In this document: positions 1-11,735 of the stretch, piece by piece
Layout: each line of letters starts with the position of its first letter
How positions within the stretch are numbered: position 1 is the first letter of the stretch
Origin: Eulemur rufifrons
Taxonomy: Eukaryota; Chordata; Mammalia; Primates; Lemuridae
NCBI RefSeq assembly: GCF_041146395.1
Contig: NC_090983.1
Span: 64,425,501-64,489,500 of the forward strand
Direction: 5' to 3'
DNA: 64,000 nt
The notes under the pieces: model-generated
What the model was told of the DNA's origin: nothing
The model's input: only the letters and a program-made list of their open reading frames with translations
The model's database searches: none
Position numbers and translations under genes: made by a program

Positions 1-420
1 GACAAATCTCATATGTTCTCACTCATATGTGGGAGTTAAATATTAAAACAATTGATCTCATGGAGACAGAAAGTAGAATGATGGCTACCAGAAACTGTGA
101 ACAGTAGTGGGGGTGGGTGGAGATAAAGTGGAGATGGTTAAGGGGTACCAAAATATAGTTAAATAGAATGAATAATATTTGATAGCACAACAAAGTGACC
201 ATAATCAATAATAAGTTAGGGTATACTTTAAAATAAGTAAAAAAGTGGAATTGGAATGTTCCTAACCCAAAGAAATGATAAATGCCTGAGGTGATGGATA
301 CCCCAATTACCCTGATTTGATTAATTCACATTGTATACCTCTATCAAAACATCACATGTACCCTATAAAGATATACAACTATTATGGACCTACAATACTT
401 AAAAAGAAAAAAGAAAAAAA
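1..420 (+). mobile_element. LINE-1 (L1) 3' end, truncated by window edge
   Basis: This is the 3' end of an L1 retrotransposon in sense orientation. It opens with the stretch that follows the ORF2 end in many L1 copies (ACAAATCTCATATGTTCTCA), runs through the 3' UTR (CATGGAGACAGAAAGTAGAATGATG; GATAAATGCCTGAGGTGATGGATACCCC, given here in pieces only) and finishes in an A-rich tail near 395-420. The same 3' UTR recurs at about 17280-17700, so both belong to one L1 lineage. The 5' part lies outside the window. No coding capacity remains in the visible part. Confidence 0.85.
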
Positions 421-900
421 ATGAAGTTAAGCCATCAGGAATCATGGCATATTAAAGATTAATTAGATATTAAGAGAAATGGTTTGTGAAATTTCTTCAG
501 TCCATCGGAACAAATAAGTTTATTTTATTGTATTTGATTTACACCCAACTTCTTAGGATGGCATAATTGAGTAAAAGCACGGTGCAACTGCAGCTAGCTT
601 TGTTTGTGTTTGTTTGTTTTTATTTATTTCTCACTGTTTCAAGGATCCTCTGCCCTGCTTGGCTCAAACCTTTCCCTTCTGTAAGTATGTGTGACCATAA
701 CTGATGAACTCTGGAACCTGTGGGATACACAGAAGGAAAGGACTATGGACAATTTCAAATCGTGTTATCTGTAAGAAAACCAAGTTGTGTGTGGACCATT
801 ATTATTTGACAAGTGTCACAGACTTGTGGGGAACCTTTTTATGTTGGAAGTCTGTATTAATTTAGCTGTAATCAAATAAGGCCACATTCAAGAAACTTTA
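421..900. other. No gene seen; AT-rich spacer
   Basis: I see only a short TTTG/TTTA-rich tract at about 600-631. No open frame or recognisable repeat covers the stretch. The missing left end of the hAT element that follows could lie near 850-1000 but I cannot find its terminal repeat. Confidence 0.5.
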
Positions 901-1004
901 ATTAGGTACACTTAAAAATGTACATTATTTTATAAAAATTGAACTTAATATATACTTAATTTCAAAAATGAAAACTATTTGTTAATTTTAAAGTGACTAA
1001 CCTT

Positions 1005-2689
1005 TTAATGACTTTGTTGTGTCTGCTTTTTGTTGGAAAGCATTTGAATATTTGGTTGCAACATGGAGTTCCACACTTTCAGTTGATCCTCTAGATGGAT
1101 ATCAGTCATTTGTGACCTTAAGGGCATCTTGATTTGGGTTGGGTAGGAGAATGTGGATTCACAGGAATAAATGGTTGAAAAGCAAGAAAGCATTTTACAG
1201 GCATGTTGCTGAAGGTGCGGGTATTCTACTGCATTTTTCCATATTTCAATTGAATCTTTCTTAGCATCCATCAATGACTTTGAAGTATCTTCTACTGAGA
1301 GCTCAATCAATTCCATGTATAGTTCTTTAGGTGCCTTGGTGATATCAACTAGGTGAGGCTGAAATGCTAATTTGAGTGTTACGTTGTGATGCTCCATTTC
1401 ATTGTATTCTCCACTTAATAAGTCTATAGCAGCTGTGTATTCTTCAAATGATTTGCATATATCATCCTGCTCATCAATGACTAACTGGGGAAAATGTTTA
1501 TCCAAAATTTCCTGTTGAAGAAGAAGTGTTTTGAAAAAAGATGCTTGGATTTTTGGCCACATATCATATACAGACCTTGCAAAGAGATATTCAAGATATT
1601 TTGATTTGACGTGGTATCACACAGAAATGCTGCATTTGTATAAAAATCCTCTTTCAGTAATTCACATTGCTCATTCTGTTCTTCATAAAATTTAACTATG
1701 TGTTCTCACAGAGATAAAATTTTGGCCAACACCTCTCCCTGGGATAGCCAATGCCCTTTAGAATGATACCTCATCTTTCAACTTTGGCTTGTTACAAAAC
1801 TGAAGATGCTGTGTTGCATTTGCATGAATATAGTTAACAATACTTATTATTTGTTGCAAAGAGTCACTTAAAATAGTAGCTTTAGCACAGAGATTTTGCT
1901 GATGCAAGATACAATGAAAAGAAATGAGAGCATCTGGATCTGTTAATACTTCTTTTATCTGTGCAGTAAACCCTTCATGTTTTCCTGTCATGGAAGGTGC
2001 ACTGTATGCAAATTTACCAAAGTCAGTCCAACTTCATGACATTTATATTGAAAGTTGTTGAAGATAATCTATTCCCCATGTTCTGTTTGCAAGAGTTATG
2101 ACCCAAATGAACTATAAAACCTGCGCTGAGTCAGTAGTATCAGTTGATTCATCTAAAGAGATTGAATAATATATATTTTCCTTTTGAAGTATTGCATGAA
2201 GTTGTTCTGTAAAGTTGAAGTCTAATTCATGTTGCTGATCAGTTAGAGTTTCCTTGAAAGTGTCAGTTGTTTGTATTTTGAAATATTATCTGGGTCTGAG
2301 CACCCTACAACTTCAACAATGCACTCTTTCACAATTTCTACATCACTGAATGGCTTCCCTTTTTTTCCCCTGAGTATATAAGCTACTTTATAAGTTGCTT
2401 CAGAGACATTATTTCTGGATCTTATTGCTGCTTGAAAGAATTGTCTTTGCTTTTCATCTGTTAATTTCTGCAGTACAACCTTTTGTACCTGTCCCTCTAA
2501 TTTAAAATATTTATGGTCCTTATGACTGTTATAATGTTGATGAGCATTGAATTTCTTTAATGTTGATATTGCAGTATCTCAAAGTAAGCAAATCATCTTA
2601 TCTTTACCAGAAACAAGATAATATTGCAATTCCCAATTCTCATTAAAAAATCTATCTTCTTCCTTCAGCATTTTATTGTTCTTTGACAT
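1005..2689 (-). pseudogene. Degenerate hAT transposase
   Basis: The frame starts at ATG 2687-2689 (MSKNNKMLKEEDRFFNENWE) and ends at the stop near 1005. This spans about 560 codons, close to a full hAT transposase. Visible parts in order are: an N-terminal BED-type zinc-finger region with the first Cys at 2588-2590 and a downstream H..H pair; a middle region with SAPSMTG, then FHCILHQQNLCAK, the usual hAT core context; HWLSQGEVLAK; and a C-terminal dimerisation region (about 1005-1300) with CESTFS and a following RSQMTD-LED motif. It is broken: TGA replaces the expected second finger Cys at 2579-2581, another in-frame TGA lies at 1706-1708, and the frame shifts near 1765, near 1567 and at least once between 1991 and 2579. 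It cannot encode an active enzyme. A domesticated gene is unlikely given this damage. Confidence 0.85.
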
Positions 2690-3143
2690 GATGGGCTGTT
2701 AGGCAGACAGAATTAAAAAATACTGTTGAGCTGTGCAACTATTTACAAATTTCACTTCAAACAGAAACACAGTGCACCAATGTCAAAAGCTGATAAGAGA
2801 CTGGTGTTTTAGACCCCTATAAGCTCTCGCCAACCAGCCTCACGTGTTAGTAGTGCCAGCCAGGCAGGAGAAGTTAGAACTAAATCATGAGTGTAGTAGC
2901 CGTCAATTTAGCGCTTATGGCTTACTAAAGTTCTAATTGTGCCAGTCAATCTGGGATAATTATTTCGTTGAAACTTACTGTATTCTTTGGTATTTTAAAT
3001 ACGTTCATGTGAAAAATAAAATAAAAATATAAAAGACAAACAAAAATATATTAATAAAAATAAAAGGATTTGTTTTGTAAAATTTGGATTCAGTCAAAAG
3101 GCTGCACTTAAGGACCTAGAAGGCTGCAGGTTGCCTACCCCTG
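1005..3143 (-). mobile_element. hAT-superfamily DNA transposon (Charlie-like), autonomous-type relic
   Basis: The right border is clear: read on the minus strand, the element starts at 3143 with CAGGGGTAGGCAACCTGC, a typical hAT-Charlie terminal inverted repeat. About 450 bp of non-coding 5' sequence follows, then a transposase reading frame starting at 2689. The left border is not resolved: I find no matching inverted terminal repeat upstream of 1005, so that end is deleted, diverged or overwritten. An 8-bp target duplication could not be shown. The protein resembles the transposases behind GTF2IRD2 (Charlie8-derived) and the FAM200/ZBED5 type genes, but I cannot assign the subfamily. Confidence 0.8.
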
Positions 3144-4047
3144 GTCTTAGTCAAGGAGGTTTTCAGTGAGGTGGTGTGGATGGAGAGTGGGGAGAGACTT
3201 GCCTTTGTGGACAATTTAGGGTGGCTTTTTTACAGAGCAATTGACTTCCTGGGCCAGAAGATTCTCTCTTTTGAGATCAAGGGAATCATTTTACACAACA
3301 TGTTGATTCAAAACATTTTGCTGTTAATAATATTTGTGTGTAAATAAATTGTTCCAAAGCTCTCCCAAAACACAACAGTAGCCTAGTATTTAGATATCCT
3401 TTACTTATTTAATTTTCAACAGTGAAAGATGGGTATGCTGGACACTGTAGAAGTCATATGCATTATTTGTTTACGTTAAAAATGTACATATTCAATCAGA
3501 AAGATTAAAGTCCAAGAGGAAAGTGAGGGTTCAAATAAGCAGATGAGGAATTATTATTATCCTCAGAAATACAAGGAATTTTCTTTTTGATACGAGTTTA
3601 CTTCTTAAAATAAAAGTTTCTGGTTTTAGTACCTTTCATCTAACTTTCTCAACATATTATGAAGCTTTTGAGCATAGTTCACCTGCATTTTTAAGAATAG
3701 GCAGGCAAATTGAAGCTAATATAAAATATAATATTCTGTGTTGGTTGTGTACTCACTCTTAGGCAGCCTGTAAAATCTCATTCTTAGGATGTCTAAAAAA
3801 TGGAGACATTAGAGTTTACTAATTTGATTTTTCTTTTTCTTATTATATTGTAACTTTCACTAAGTGGCATTTCATTTAGACTATAATGTATAATAAATTT
3901 ACATTTAATGTTAGAGGGAAAAAGACTGAGAAGGGAAATATCAGGAAAGAAAAACCATAACTTAAAATTATATGTATATTTGGTAACATTTTAATAGAGC
4001 ATTTTGTTAACAGTAATTTGTGTACGTGTGGGCCTCCTTCACAAAAA
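3144..4047. other. No gene seen
   Basis: AT-rich sequence without a recognisable repeat or a coding signal. Confidence 0.5.
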
Positions 4048-4150
4048 TGTAAGATCCTTAAAGACAAGAAGTATATTTTGTTGAGTTTTGTACCTGTTAT
4101 AATCCCTTGCACATAGTAGGGACTTAATAAATATTTATGGAATTGAATCC
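4048..4150 (+). repeat. L2-like LINE 3' end fragment
   Basis: The run from 'cttgcacatagtagggac' to 'ttaataaatatttatggaattga' matches the conserved 3' terminus of L2 elements (GCACATAGTAGGCGCTCAATAAATA type). It is short and diverged; a MIR3 end is the alternative. Confidence 0.5.
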
Positions 4151-4634
4151 ATTTCTTTTGTTTACGAACATGAAAAGAGGAATCTGAGGCACAGACAAAA
4201 TTCTTTAGGGATGAAATGTTTCTGCTCCAAATGCATACATGATTAGGATAAAAATGGGCTTTTGGTCTAAATTACCTCAGTTATGTTCTCAATCTTGATG
4301 TTTATTATTAGACTTGATCATAGTGTCTTTGAAGGTGATCACTACTATTAAGCTAATTTGTCATTGTCATAAAAGCACTAAGTGAAGTACAAAAGCAAAA
4401 TAGCCAATGACTATCTTAAATTTGATGAATATAATGTGTATAGAAATGGGGGGCGCATTTCTACTCTATTAGTATAATTTGAAAAATAACATAGATGGGG
4501 CATTATTATTGAAAAACAATTAAATGTTAAAAAGCAAAATAAAAGGCTACTTTTCTAAAAATGGTATTTCTTAGGATTAGCTGGGGGTCTCTAAGGTCCT
4601 AGAACAGTGTGTGACAAGAATACGTGATTATATT

Positions 4635-5040
4635 GGTCAGAGTTCTGATAGGAAACACATGACACACTCAAGCTTGGTATTTAAGGAATGTTTAGTTTAC
4701 AAATGTGTTGATAGGACTTAGGGAAACCGAAAGGAGATCTTGATGTGTTTTGAGGCCAGCAAACGATGGGCACATTCATTGTGCAAAGTCTGAAGTAGCA
4801 AAGGGTGGGAATAGTTACCAGCCCTGGAGGGGAGCCTTGAGAAGGAGCGATGACTTTCAGCCAGGAACAGGGCCAGCCCACCTTGCCCAGACATCACTCA
4901 CTCTCTTTCCACCCTTAGATCTCCTGCCAGTGCCTCCAATTGGAGCCAATAGGGGACCCCAGGGAGGACGATCCCACTGGTCAGGGCATGGAACCCAGTG
5001 GAGACATGGAGAGGCCCATGGAGTGGCCCCATGCAGTCTG
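4635..5040 (-). repeat. Probable LTR fragment (ERVL/MaLR-like), antisense
   Basis: The stretch begins with 'attggtcagagttctgatagg' type sequence (here 4634-4653) and contains 'tctcctgccagtgcctcc' followed by an ATTGG-CCAAT-like box, a pattern I associate with antisense copies of old mammalian LTRs. It is more GC-rich than its surroundings. A 100-codon plus-strand open frame at 4750-5052 lies wholly inside it and has no recognisable domain, so I do not call a gene. The family is uncertain. Confidence 0.4.
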
Positions 5041-5406
5041 TTGACTAAATGAATGGCTGCTTACTACTTTTCTAAGTGGATAGTTTTATTTCTTTCAGTT
5101 AACTGTGCTATTCATTGCATTCTTAAAAGTCTCCTATTATTACCCAAATGAAGGAGATCAGCAGTATTTAGTGAGTGCCTACTACATACAAAGCATTTTA
5201 ACAGGACTGCTTCTCTCAATAGTGGAAATTTTCTAAGAAAATTAGCTGCTGGTGGAGTTATACCTTGCTTTCCATAATAAATACCTAAAACAACCAAACA
5301 AGGGTTGACATTAAATACTTTGAGGTGACATTATAAAGTAATCCAAAGCACTTCATTTTAAGTGAATTTGAAGCTTACTATCTAAAGCAATCCTCAAATG
5401 AAGCTC

Positions 5407-5575
5407 TGTCCAGTAGAACTTTCTGGGATGATGAAAATGTTCTGCTTGATACAGTGGCCACTAGCCTCATGGTACCATTAAACCGTTGAAATTTGGCTAG
5501 TGCAACTAAGGAACTGAATTTTTAGTTTTTAGCCACCTATTACTAGTGGCTCTCACATTGGACAGTGCAGCTATA
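5407..5575. mobile_element. hAT-type MITE (CTGTCCARTAG termini)
   Basis: A short non-autonomous element starts near 'ctgtccagtagaactttctg' and ends near 'cacattggacagtgcag'. The two ends are inverted (CTGTCCA at the left, TGGACAG at the right). The interior 'ggccactagcc' to 'tttggctagtgc' is the typical body of this common mammalian family. A second, inverted relative sits at 41998-42200. I do not assign the MER number. Confidence 0.6.
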
Positions 5576-5639
5576 GTAATTTAAGTAAATATACACTCCT
5601 TGATTTAATTGTTTTATTAATCCAATTTGATAGAAAAAG

Positions 5640-5805
5640 TTGAGTCTTGCAGTTCCCAATTTTCGGATTGCTTGCCTTCATCTATCGGAACCCTGCAAAT
5701 AATGGTGACCAGAACATAAAGGGAAAAGAAATCAAAAGTGACTGGAGTGGGGCAGCTCCTAAGGTTTTGGCAAATAAAAAGCAAAGCAAAAAAAAAAAAA
5801 AACAT
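5640..5805 (+). other. Possible retrocopy tail (AATAAA plus poly-A)
   Basis: A non-repetitive-looking stretch ends in AATAAA at about 5774-5779, followed within 15 bases by a run of about 15 A (5789-5804). That is the arrangement of a reverse-transcribed mRNA 3' end. A 67-codon open frame covers it (5647-5850) but I recognise no protein. It may equally be chance A-richness. No target duplication was found. Confidence 0.25.
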
Positions 5806-5959
5806 ACAAGAACGGTTTTATGTTACATGGTATATGCTTTACAAATGTAGGTTATATCTATTTGGGCTGAATTATAGTTAAAAATAGACCACTGTGTCCA
5901 GGTGCATCACTTAAAAAGCTACTTCAATTAAAAAAAAAAAAAAAAAACCAACAAATTCA

Positions 5960-6112
5960 GGCTGGTGTGGTGGCTCACGCCTGTAATCCTAGCACTCTGG
6001 GAGGCCAGGGTGCCCAGGAGTTGGAGGTTGCAGTGAGCTATGATGATGCCACTGCACTGTAGCCGGGGTGACAGAACAAGTCTCTGTCTCAAACAAACAA
6101 ACAAAAAAAAAC
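5960..6112 (+). mobile_element. Alu SINE with large internal deletion
   Basis: The element starts at the Alu left-arm head (GGCTGGTGTGGTGGCTCACG), jumps after 'gggaggccagggtgcccaggag' to right-arm sequence (GGTTGCAGTGAGCTATGATG) and ends at 'gtctctgtctc' plus an A-rich (CAAA)n tail. The centre, including the A-rich linker, is missing, so left and right arms are fused. A separate A-run (5930-5947) precedes it. The lemur/AluJ-like 'CCTAGCACTCTGGGAGG' is present. Confidence 0.85.
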
Positions 6113-6277
6113 CCAAATTTATTTCTGTGATGTCATTATTCTGGATATTTGATCCTTAACATAGTGACTGCCATGTGGGTTGTATTTTAACTCAGGCTAA
6201 GTTTGAGCCTGGGGCTTCGTGAAGCAAAACACTGCAGCTGGTTTGGGAAAATCTTGTTGATTTTCTTATTGTTACAA

Positions 6278-6433
6278 TTAATATTGACAGTTTAATTCTA
6301 AAAATGTGGATTGCATTGCATGTAACTCACACACAGAATACAATAAAAATAATAACAAATTAGGAAGGATCGTTTTGTTTTGTGGCCACAGGGAAAAAAA
6401 TTTTTTTCTCTAGTGTGGCAGTCAGTGTGTTAA
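6278..6433 (-). mobile_element. piggyBac-type MITE, copy A (shortened)
   Basis: Read on the minus strand this copy starts at TTAA (6430-6433) followed by CACACTGACTGCCACACTAG, the same terminus as copy B at 55917. It then shares the A/T block, 'acgatccttcctaatttgtta', and the 'gtgagttacatgcaa' motif with copy B. The other end is probably the TTAA at 6278-6281, followed on the plus strand by a diverged 'tattgacag' version of the terminus. At about 156 bp it is shorter than copy B (284 bp) because an internal segment with two of the three GTGAGTTA motifs is missing. TTAA flanks and a CAC/CAT-type terminus are hallmarks of piggyBac elements. Confidence 0.65.
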
Positions 6434-6602
6434 TTGCCACACTAGTTGCTTCCCAGTGTAGGCAATTGAATGCAAAGACGATATTCAAAGAATGAAGATA
6501 ATTGGCCACAGTTTTTGGGATGGAAATTTTAAAAAACCTGAATGAAGATAAGAAATCTGCTATGTACACAACTGGACGAACATATGACTGATTACATGCT
6601 AA
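6434..6602 (+). other. Possible second, diverged MITE copy head-to-head with copy A
   Basis: Directly after the TTAA of copy A comes TGCCACACTAG (6435-6445), a perfect inverse of the copy A terminus. Near 6580-6602 'catatgactgattacatgctaa' resembles the other terminus of copy B (16 of 22 positions by eye). The interior does not align convincingly. This could be a badly diverged third copy or only a duplicated end. Confidence 0.3.
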
Positions 6603-7135
6603 AGGTATATTTGTCTTCCCTTCAAGGTTGTGATATTAAGTGGCTTCATTTTATTTGTTTTCTTGGGTCTATTGATGCATATATGCACATATATAAAAGT
6701 ATATTCAGCTTTATGATGTCTTTAAGTCTGATCTAAGAGTTCCCTTGGCCCTTTTCATGACACTTTTTCTTCTTTTTAGTTTGTCTGCAGAAATCTGCAT
6801 TATCCTGAGTCCAGAATCAAAAAAACCAATCATTTGAGGCTGATAATTATTCCATAAAGAGAAACAGATTATTACATCATAAATATGACATATTCCCTGC
6901 AATGCAACTGAAAATACTTTGTGGGACATTGACTTCATGGATATTTGTTTCCAGTTATTTTACTCAAGCCTACTTTTTGCCTACCTTTTCTACATCATGC
7001 CGTATTTGATCTATGTTTAGTAGGACATAAGAATTATATTTGAGACTTTGCCTTTTAAAAGGAACAAATTCTAAATTTCATTATGACAGATTTAAAAGTG
7101 ACCCTTGCTATACGCATTCAAGAATATTTTTATTT
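6603..7135. other. No gene seen
   Basis: Unassigned AT-rich sequence; short open frames only. Confidence 0.5.
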
Positions 7136-7255
7136 TGTTTGTTGGGTAAAAGAACGTAAAATCTGCCATTTTAATCATTTTTGCATGTGCAATTCAGTAG
7201 CATTAAGTACATGTACATTGTTATGCAACTATCACCATTCAAGAATATTTTTTAA
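7136..7255. repeat. Ancient L1M/HAL1-like fragment
   Basis: The stretch 'atctgccattttaatcattt' followed by 'ttcagtagcattaagtacat' and 'gcaactatcaccat' is a diverged form of a block common in old LINE fragments. It is short, so the family is uncertain. Confidence 0.4.
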
Positions 7256-7469
7256 TCCTTAATATTGAGAGATGCTGTTTCTAAGTTTCATGGAGATTTT
7301 TTTCTCTTCCAAAAAGAACAACAAAATCCCATGAATCCTCATTTGTTTATGTCAGTAAAGAATCATCTGCTAAAAGCCTATCATGACATTTTAAAGTGGT
7401 ATTAAATTAGCAAAGCTATTGTGAACTTGTTCATCAACAAATATATAAAAAAGAACTTGTTGAAAAGAA

Positions 7470-7786
<317 letters not shown>

Positions 7787-10700
7787 CAAATAACTTTTAA
7801 AATGAAAATGTCACTGTAAACAGGAAGATGATGTTATTTTGCTTCTTTCTATTTCAGTTCTAAGGGAATTTTGTCAGAAATCCAACCAACACTATAGACC
7901 AATTATGTGGTTTGTTGAAGAAAGATTGTGGTTGTCATATATAGGGTATGTCACACTTTGCGACTCACCTTCCTTAAATGAATTTTTCAAGTTTATGTAA
8001 TAATATCTAGACTTAAGCATACACTCTTTTGTTCATTTGAGTTCTTGAGATGATAATAACACAACAATGAAATTTTTAATTTTTATATGCTAAAATGCAT
8101 AGTTAGCTCATAATGCTTTATGAAAATAGAAAAGATAAAAACCAGCTTTCTTCCACACCATAAGTCCATCTTCCTTGTTGCCATAGTAACCAGGTAAACA
8201 CTAATAAAACCAAATGGGCATCAAAAAAGTTTTTCACATAAATTGTGTTGAAAATTATTCACAGGACCTTTACAAAAATAGGTTATCTGAGTAGAGGAAG
8301 AAAAGACTCCAGTAATGGGAGAAAGTAGTCCAACTTCATTTGAACATAGAAAGAGAGTAGAGGGGGTGGAAATTTGTGTTGCTGAGAAAAAGAGTTTTCA
8401 GAGCAGACTGTTCTGGTATTTTATACCAATTATGTGCAGCTATTGCTTTGAATAAATTTTGCTGCCCTGCTGAGATTTCCTTTTTACAAATCCTGGAGCA
8501 ATTATAAGATGGAAGTCTGGAATGTATAAACAATGTCCTTTGAACAATAAATGAGCCTCATTCTTATAAATTCCTCAAGGATAGGAATGTACTACTTTTT
8601 ATCCTATGGTTCCTTGCCTTTCCTTCCCCTAATCATAGCACAGAAATTAGTGTCTAAGAGTGTATAAAACATGAATTTTTGCCTAAAAATACTCTAAATG
8701 ATAAATTTCATCAAATTAACAAAACCTTTCTGTTGCTGCATGATAACCAATGTGTTTAACAACTGTTCAATACAGCTATTGATTATATATTCTCATTCTA
8801 TGCTATTCTGTTTCTAACCTTAACACAAGAATCTGTAACGAATTACCTTTTTCTGTAGACCTGGAAACGGAACACTGCACCAAGTCATTGTGCATGAGGA
8901 AAAACGACATCCTTAGAGTGTAACATTAGGCTGAGTTTCCAAATGCCAACTTGTTTTATGTGACAAAGCAATCTGCACTAATTAAGGCAAACACTATATA
9001 CAATCCTAAAGAGAAGTCAATTGTCACTTAGAGTTAACTGTAAAAGCCTGAACTCCATTATTTTGCTGAACTTACAGACCTTATACAATGTTTACAATAC
9101 GGTTTGGAGAGTTGCCTAGCATTAGAATATATGCAATTAAACAACATAGTTGCACGGCCCTTTTATGTCAGCACTGCTAAAAGACTGCCATTATACATAC
9201 TCATGATGGTCATTCTTGGAACTCTTAACATAAACAGGAATAGAGAACATTCATTTGTAATTCTATCTAAGTACGTGTGGGATTTTATTTTATTTTATTC
9301 ACATAAACCCCCCTGGAAACTAAAGATAGCAATAATAAAGGGATCACTGAAAGAAAATTATTTCTTTGGCTGTCAAAGAATATAACACATTTGTTTGCAA
9401 CTGAGCCTAAGCACTCAGTTTATTTGGACTTTTATTTAAGCTTGTATAAACATGGGAGATTGTATTTAAATTAATTACAAAGTGAATTTTATTTGTTTGA
9501 AAATAACACCAGAAATTAATACAAAATGCACTTCCTGGTTCCCTCTTTTGGACATCTTCTAGAAACAGCAAATGCAAAGAGGCAATAGAATATTATAGGT
9601 TAAAATGAAACAAAACACAAACTAAATTTTAAGCTCACATCGTGTTTTGGTAAAATTTGATTAGGCCAACTTAATAGTTATAGCTAGACGAGAAAGGTTG
9701 GGCCTTCGGCACTGATAACAACAAGATGGAATGACACACATCTGAAGCAATTTTTTTTTTTTTTTTGGAAAGTGGAAATATTTAAGAGATTTATAGTTCT
9801 ATCATCCAGAAACATAAATACATATTTTTAATGGGCATATTGGGTTTTCTCTGAAGCATTTTTTTCCTACCACTTTCCCAGGGATGTTTGGCTTTATAAT
9901 TAAGAAAAATAGCTTACATTGTCACAAAATAAAGCATAGCTATATCGACTGACACAAAAAGATGTGACTCGATATGGGGAGGAAGATTTGAGCTTAATTT
10001 AGGTCACTGGATTTGTTGATTCCAGCTGTTTTTGCCTCCAGTTTCTAGTCAGTTGTCTGAAATTTGGGAATTTGTTAAGCATGTCTCTAGAAAGGTTTGA
10101 ACTGCCTGACACAGGCTTACCTGTTATGGCAAAAAAATAAATAAAAGACTATCAGCCTGATAAATGAAAGATTTGCAGCATGATATTTGAATGACTGAGT
10201 GCTAGAGCACCTTAAAATATTAAAAAATTACCTGCAATGTAATATTTTGATTTAAAAAACTGTTTTTTTCCCTCCAACACTGGCCCGTAACTTGTAGTTT
10301 AGAGCCCTCAATACAGACTTTTTGTCCATTACTTTCTCTTATATTATAAGCCCATCTCCCCACTTTCAAAATACCTAATGGGCCTCTACTTAGAATATAT
10401 GAAAGGTTATATTGAGTTAGGCCAAAGGATTTCTCAAGCATAAGTTTTGTCTCTTCTTTTGGAAATGAGGGAGGGGCTTTTTGGAGCGTTAGTTGTGAGT
10501 TACAAGAGATCAACCAGTTGTTCCAAATATCCTTTAAATAAACACTGGATCAATTATCTGTGAGTGTGACTAGACCATTCTTGGACTTATTTTTGTATTT
10601 AGGATACTGAGAGCAATGTGATCCATACACATTTATGAAGTACTGTTGGCTTCTTCCCCACCCCCCCAAGAAAATATATATTTCAAACATTTTTCTCTAT

Positions 10701-11735
10701 TCCTCATTTTTCCATAATTTGAGGAGTTATGATTTTATAAACTTTAAAATTATCTCCGTTAAGTTAATATTTTTCCAGATTGAAGAATCCTAGTTTTCAA
10801 ATTTATAATTACATAGAAATCTCTCTCTGTTTTAAATCATTTTAGTAGTTCTTTGTTTTGTTGTTCCGGAAGGGCAATATTTACAGCTTCTTAGAGTGCC
10901 CAGTTTAGATGCACTTGAATTTTGTACATTAGTAACATTATATTTTCAGTTTTATTTCCAGTAAGTGATATTTTTCTCCATGTCTAGTATTTATTGCCTT
11001 TTTGAGTTATGGATCACGGTGGGTTCCTACCTTTCAGGAACAGTCCGAGATGATTCCCAAACACTGTTCCCATTGTAACTGGTTATTTAGTGAGCTACTT
11101 TAGTCTTTTATGGATATTGAAGATCTTCTGTCACTTTTCTGACTCACTTTTCCCCCAGCTCATCCCCATGGGCTCTGTATATCACTGCGATGAAAGGGTT
11201 GAGTGTTACATGAAGATGTGGAGATTTCACTGTGGACTGCTTCTTTCCAATGCTATATAAAAATGTTAAATTAAGTAGCCATGGGTCCGAGAGAGACCAT
11301 TCTTGGAACTGAAGGCAAGAATTATATCATGATTCCTATGCTGATTTCTTGTTAAATTTTCTTAATAACGTTCATTGCACGGATACTCTTAACCAGGCCC
11401 ATGGTGGATTCAAAGGTCAAAAGACATATCCCCACTCTGAGAGAGTATAGTACAACCTGCTAGAGGAAATAGAATATAGTTAATAGACAGCAACAGTCTA
11501 ATGTGAGGGCCATGGATGGTAGCAGGCAGGATATCTACAGAAAAACTGGAGAAACAGACCTCACTTCTATCCAGGGAAGACCAGAAAAGCTCTGTGGATG
11601 AGGGGACATCCATCCTGCACAGCTGTAGCAAGTTCCTGGCAGGTATAGACTATGATATAATTAGAATTCCTCATGATAAGGGACATTGTTAGTATAATAA
11701 CAACAGTAACAACTATAGTAATGATAATGATTGCA
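7787..11735. other. About 3.9 kb with no gene or clear repeat
   Basis: AT-rich sequence. Open frames of 60-97 codons occur on both strands (for example 9104-9385 plus and 10220-10513 minus) but none shows a recognisable domain or splice-site context. A poly-T of 18 bases lies at about 9750-9767. Very old repeats may be hidden here. Confidence 0.5.

Noticed and set aside
4750..5052. 100-codon plus-strand open frame as a gene
   Set aside because: It lies in a GC-richer LTR-like repeat, is overlapped by an antisense frame, and shows no domain.
9750..9767. Poly-T as an RNA polymerase III terminator of a small RNA gene
   Set aside because: No recognisable pol III gene or internal A/B box precedes it on either strand; poly-T runs are frequent here.
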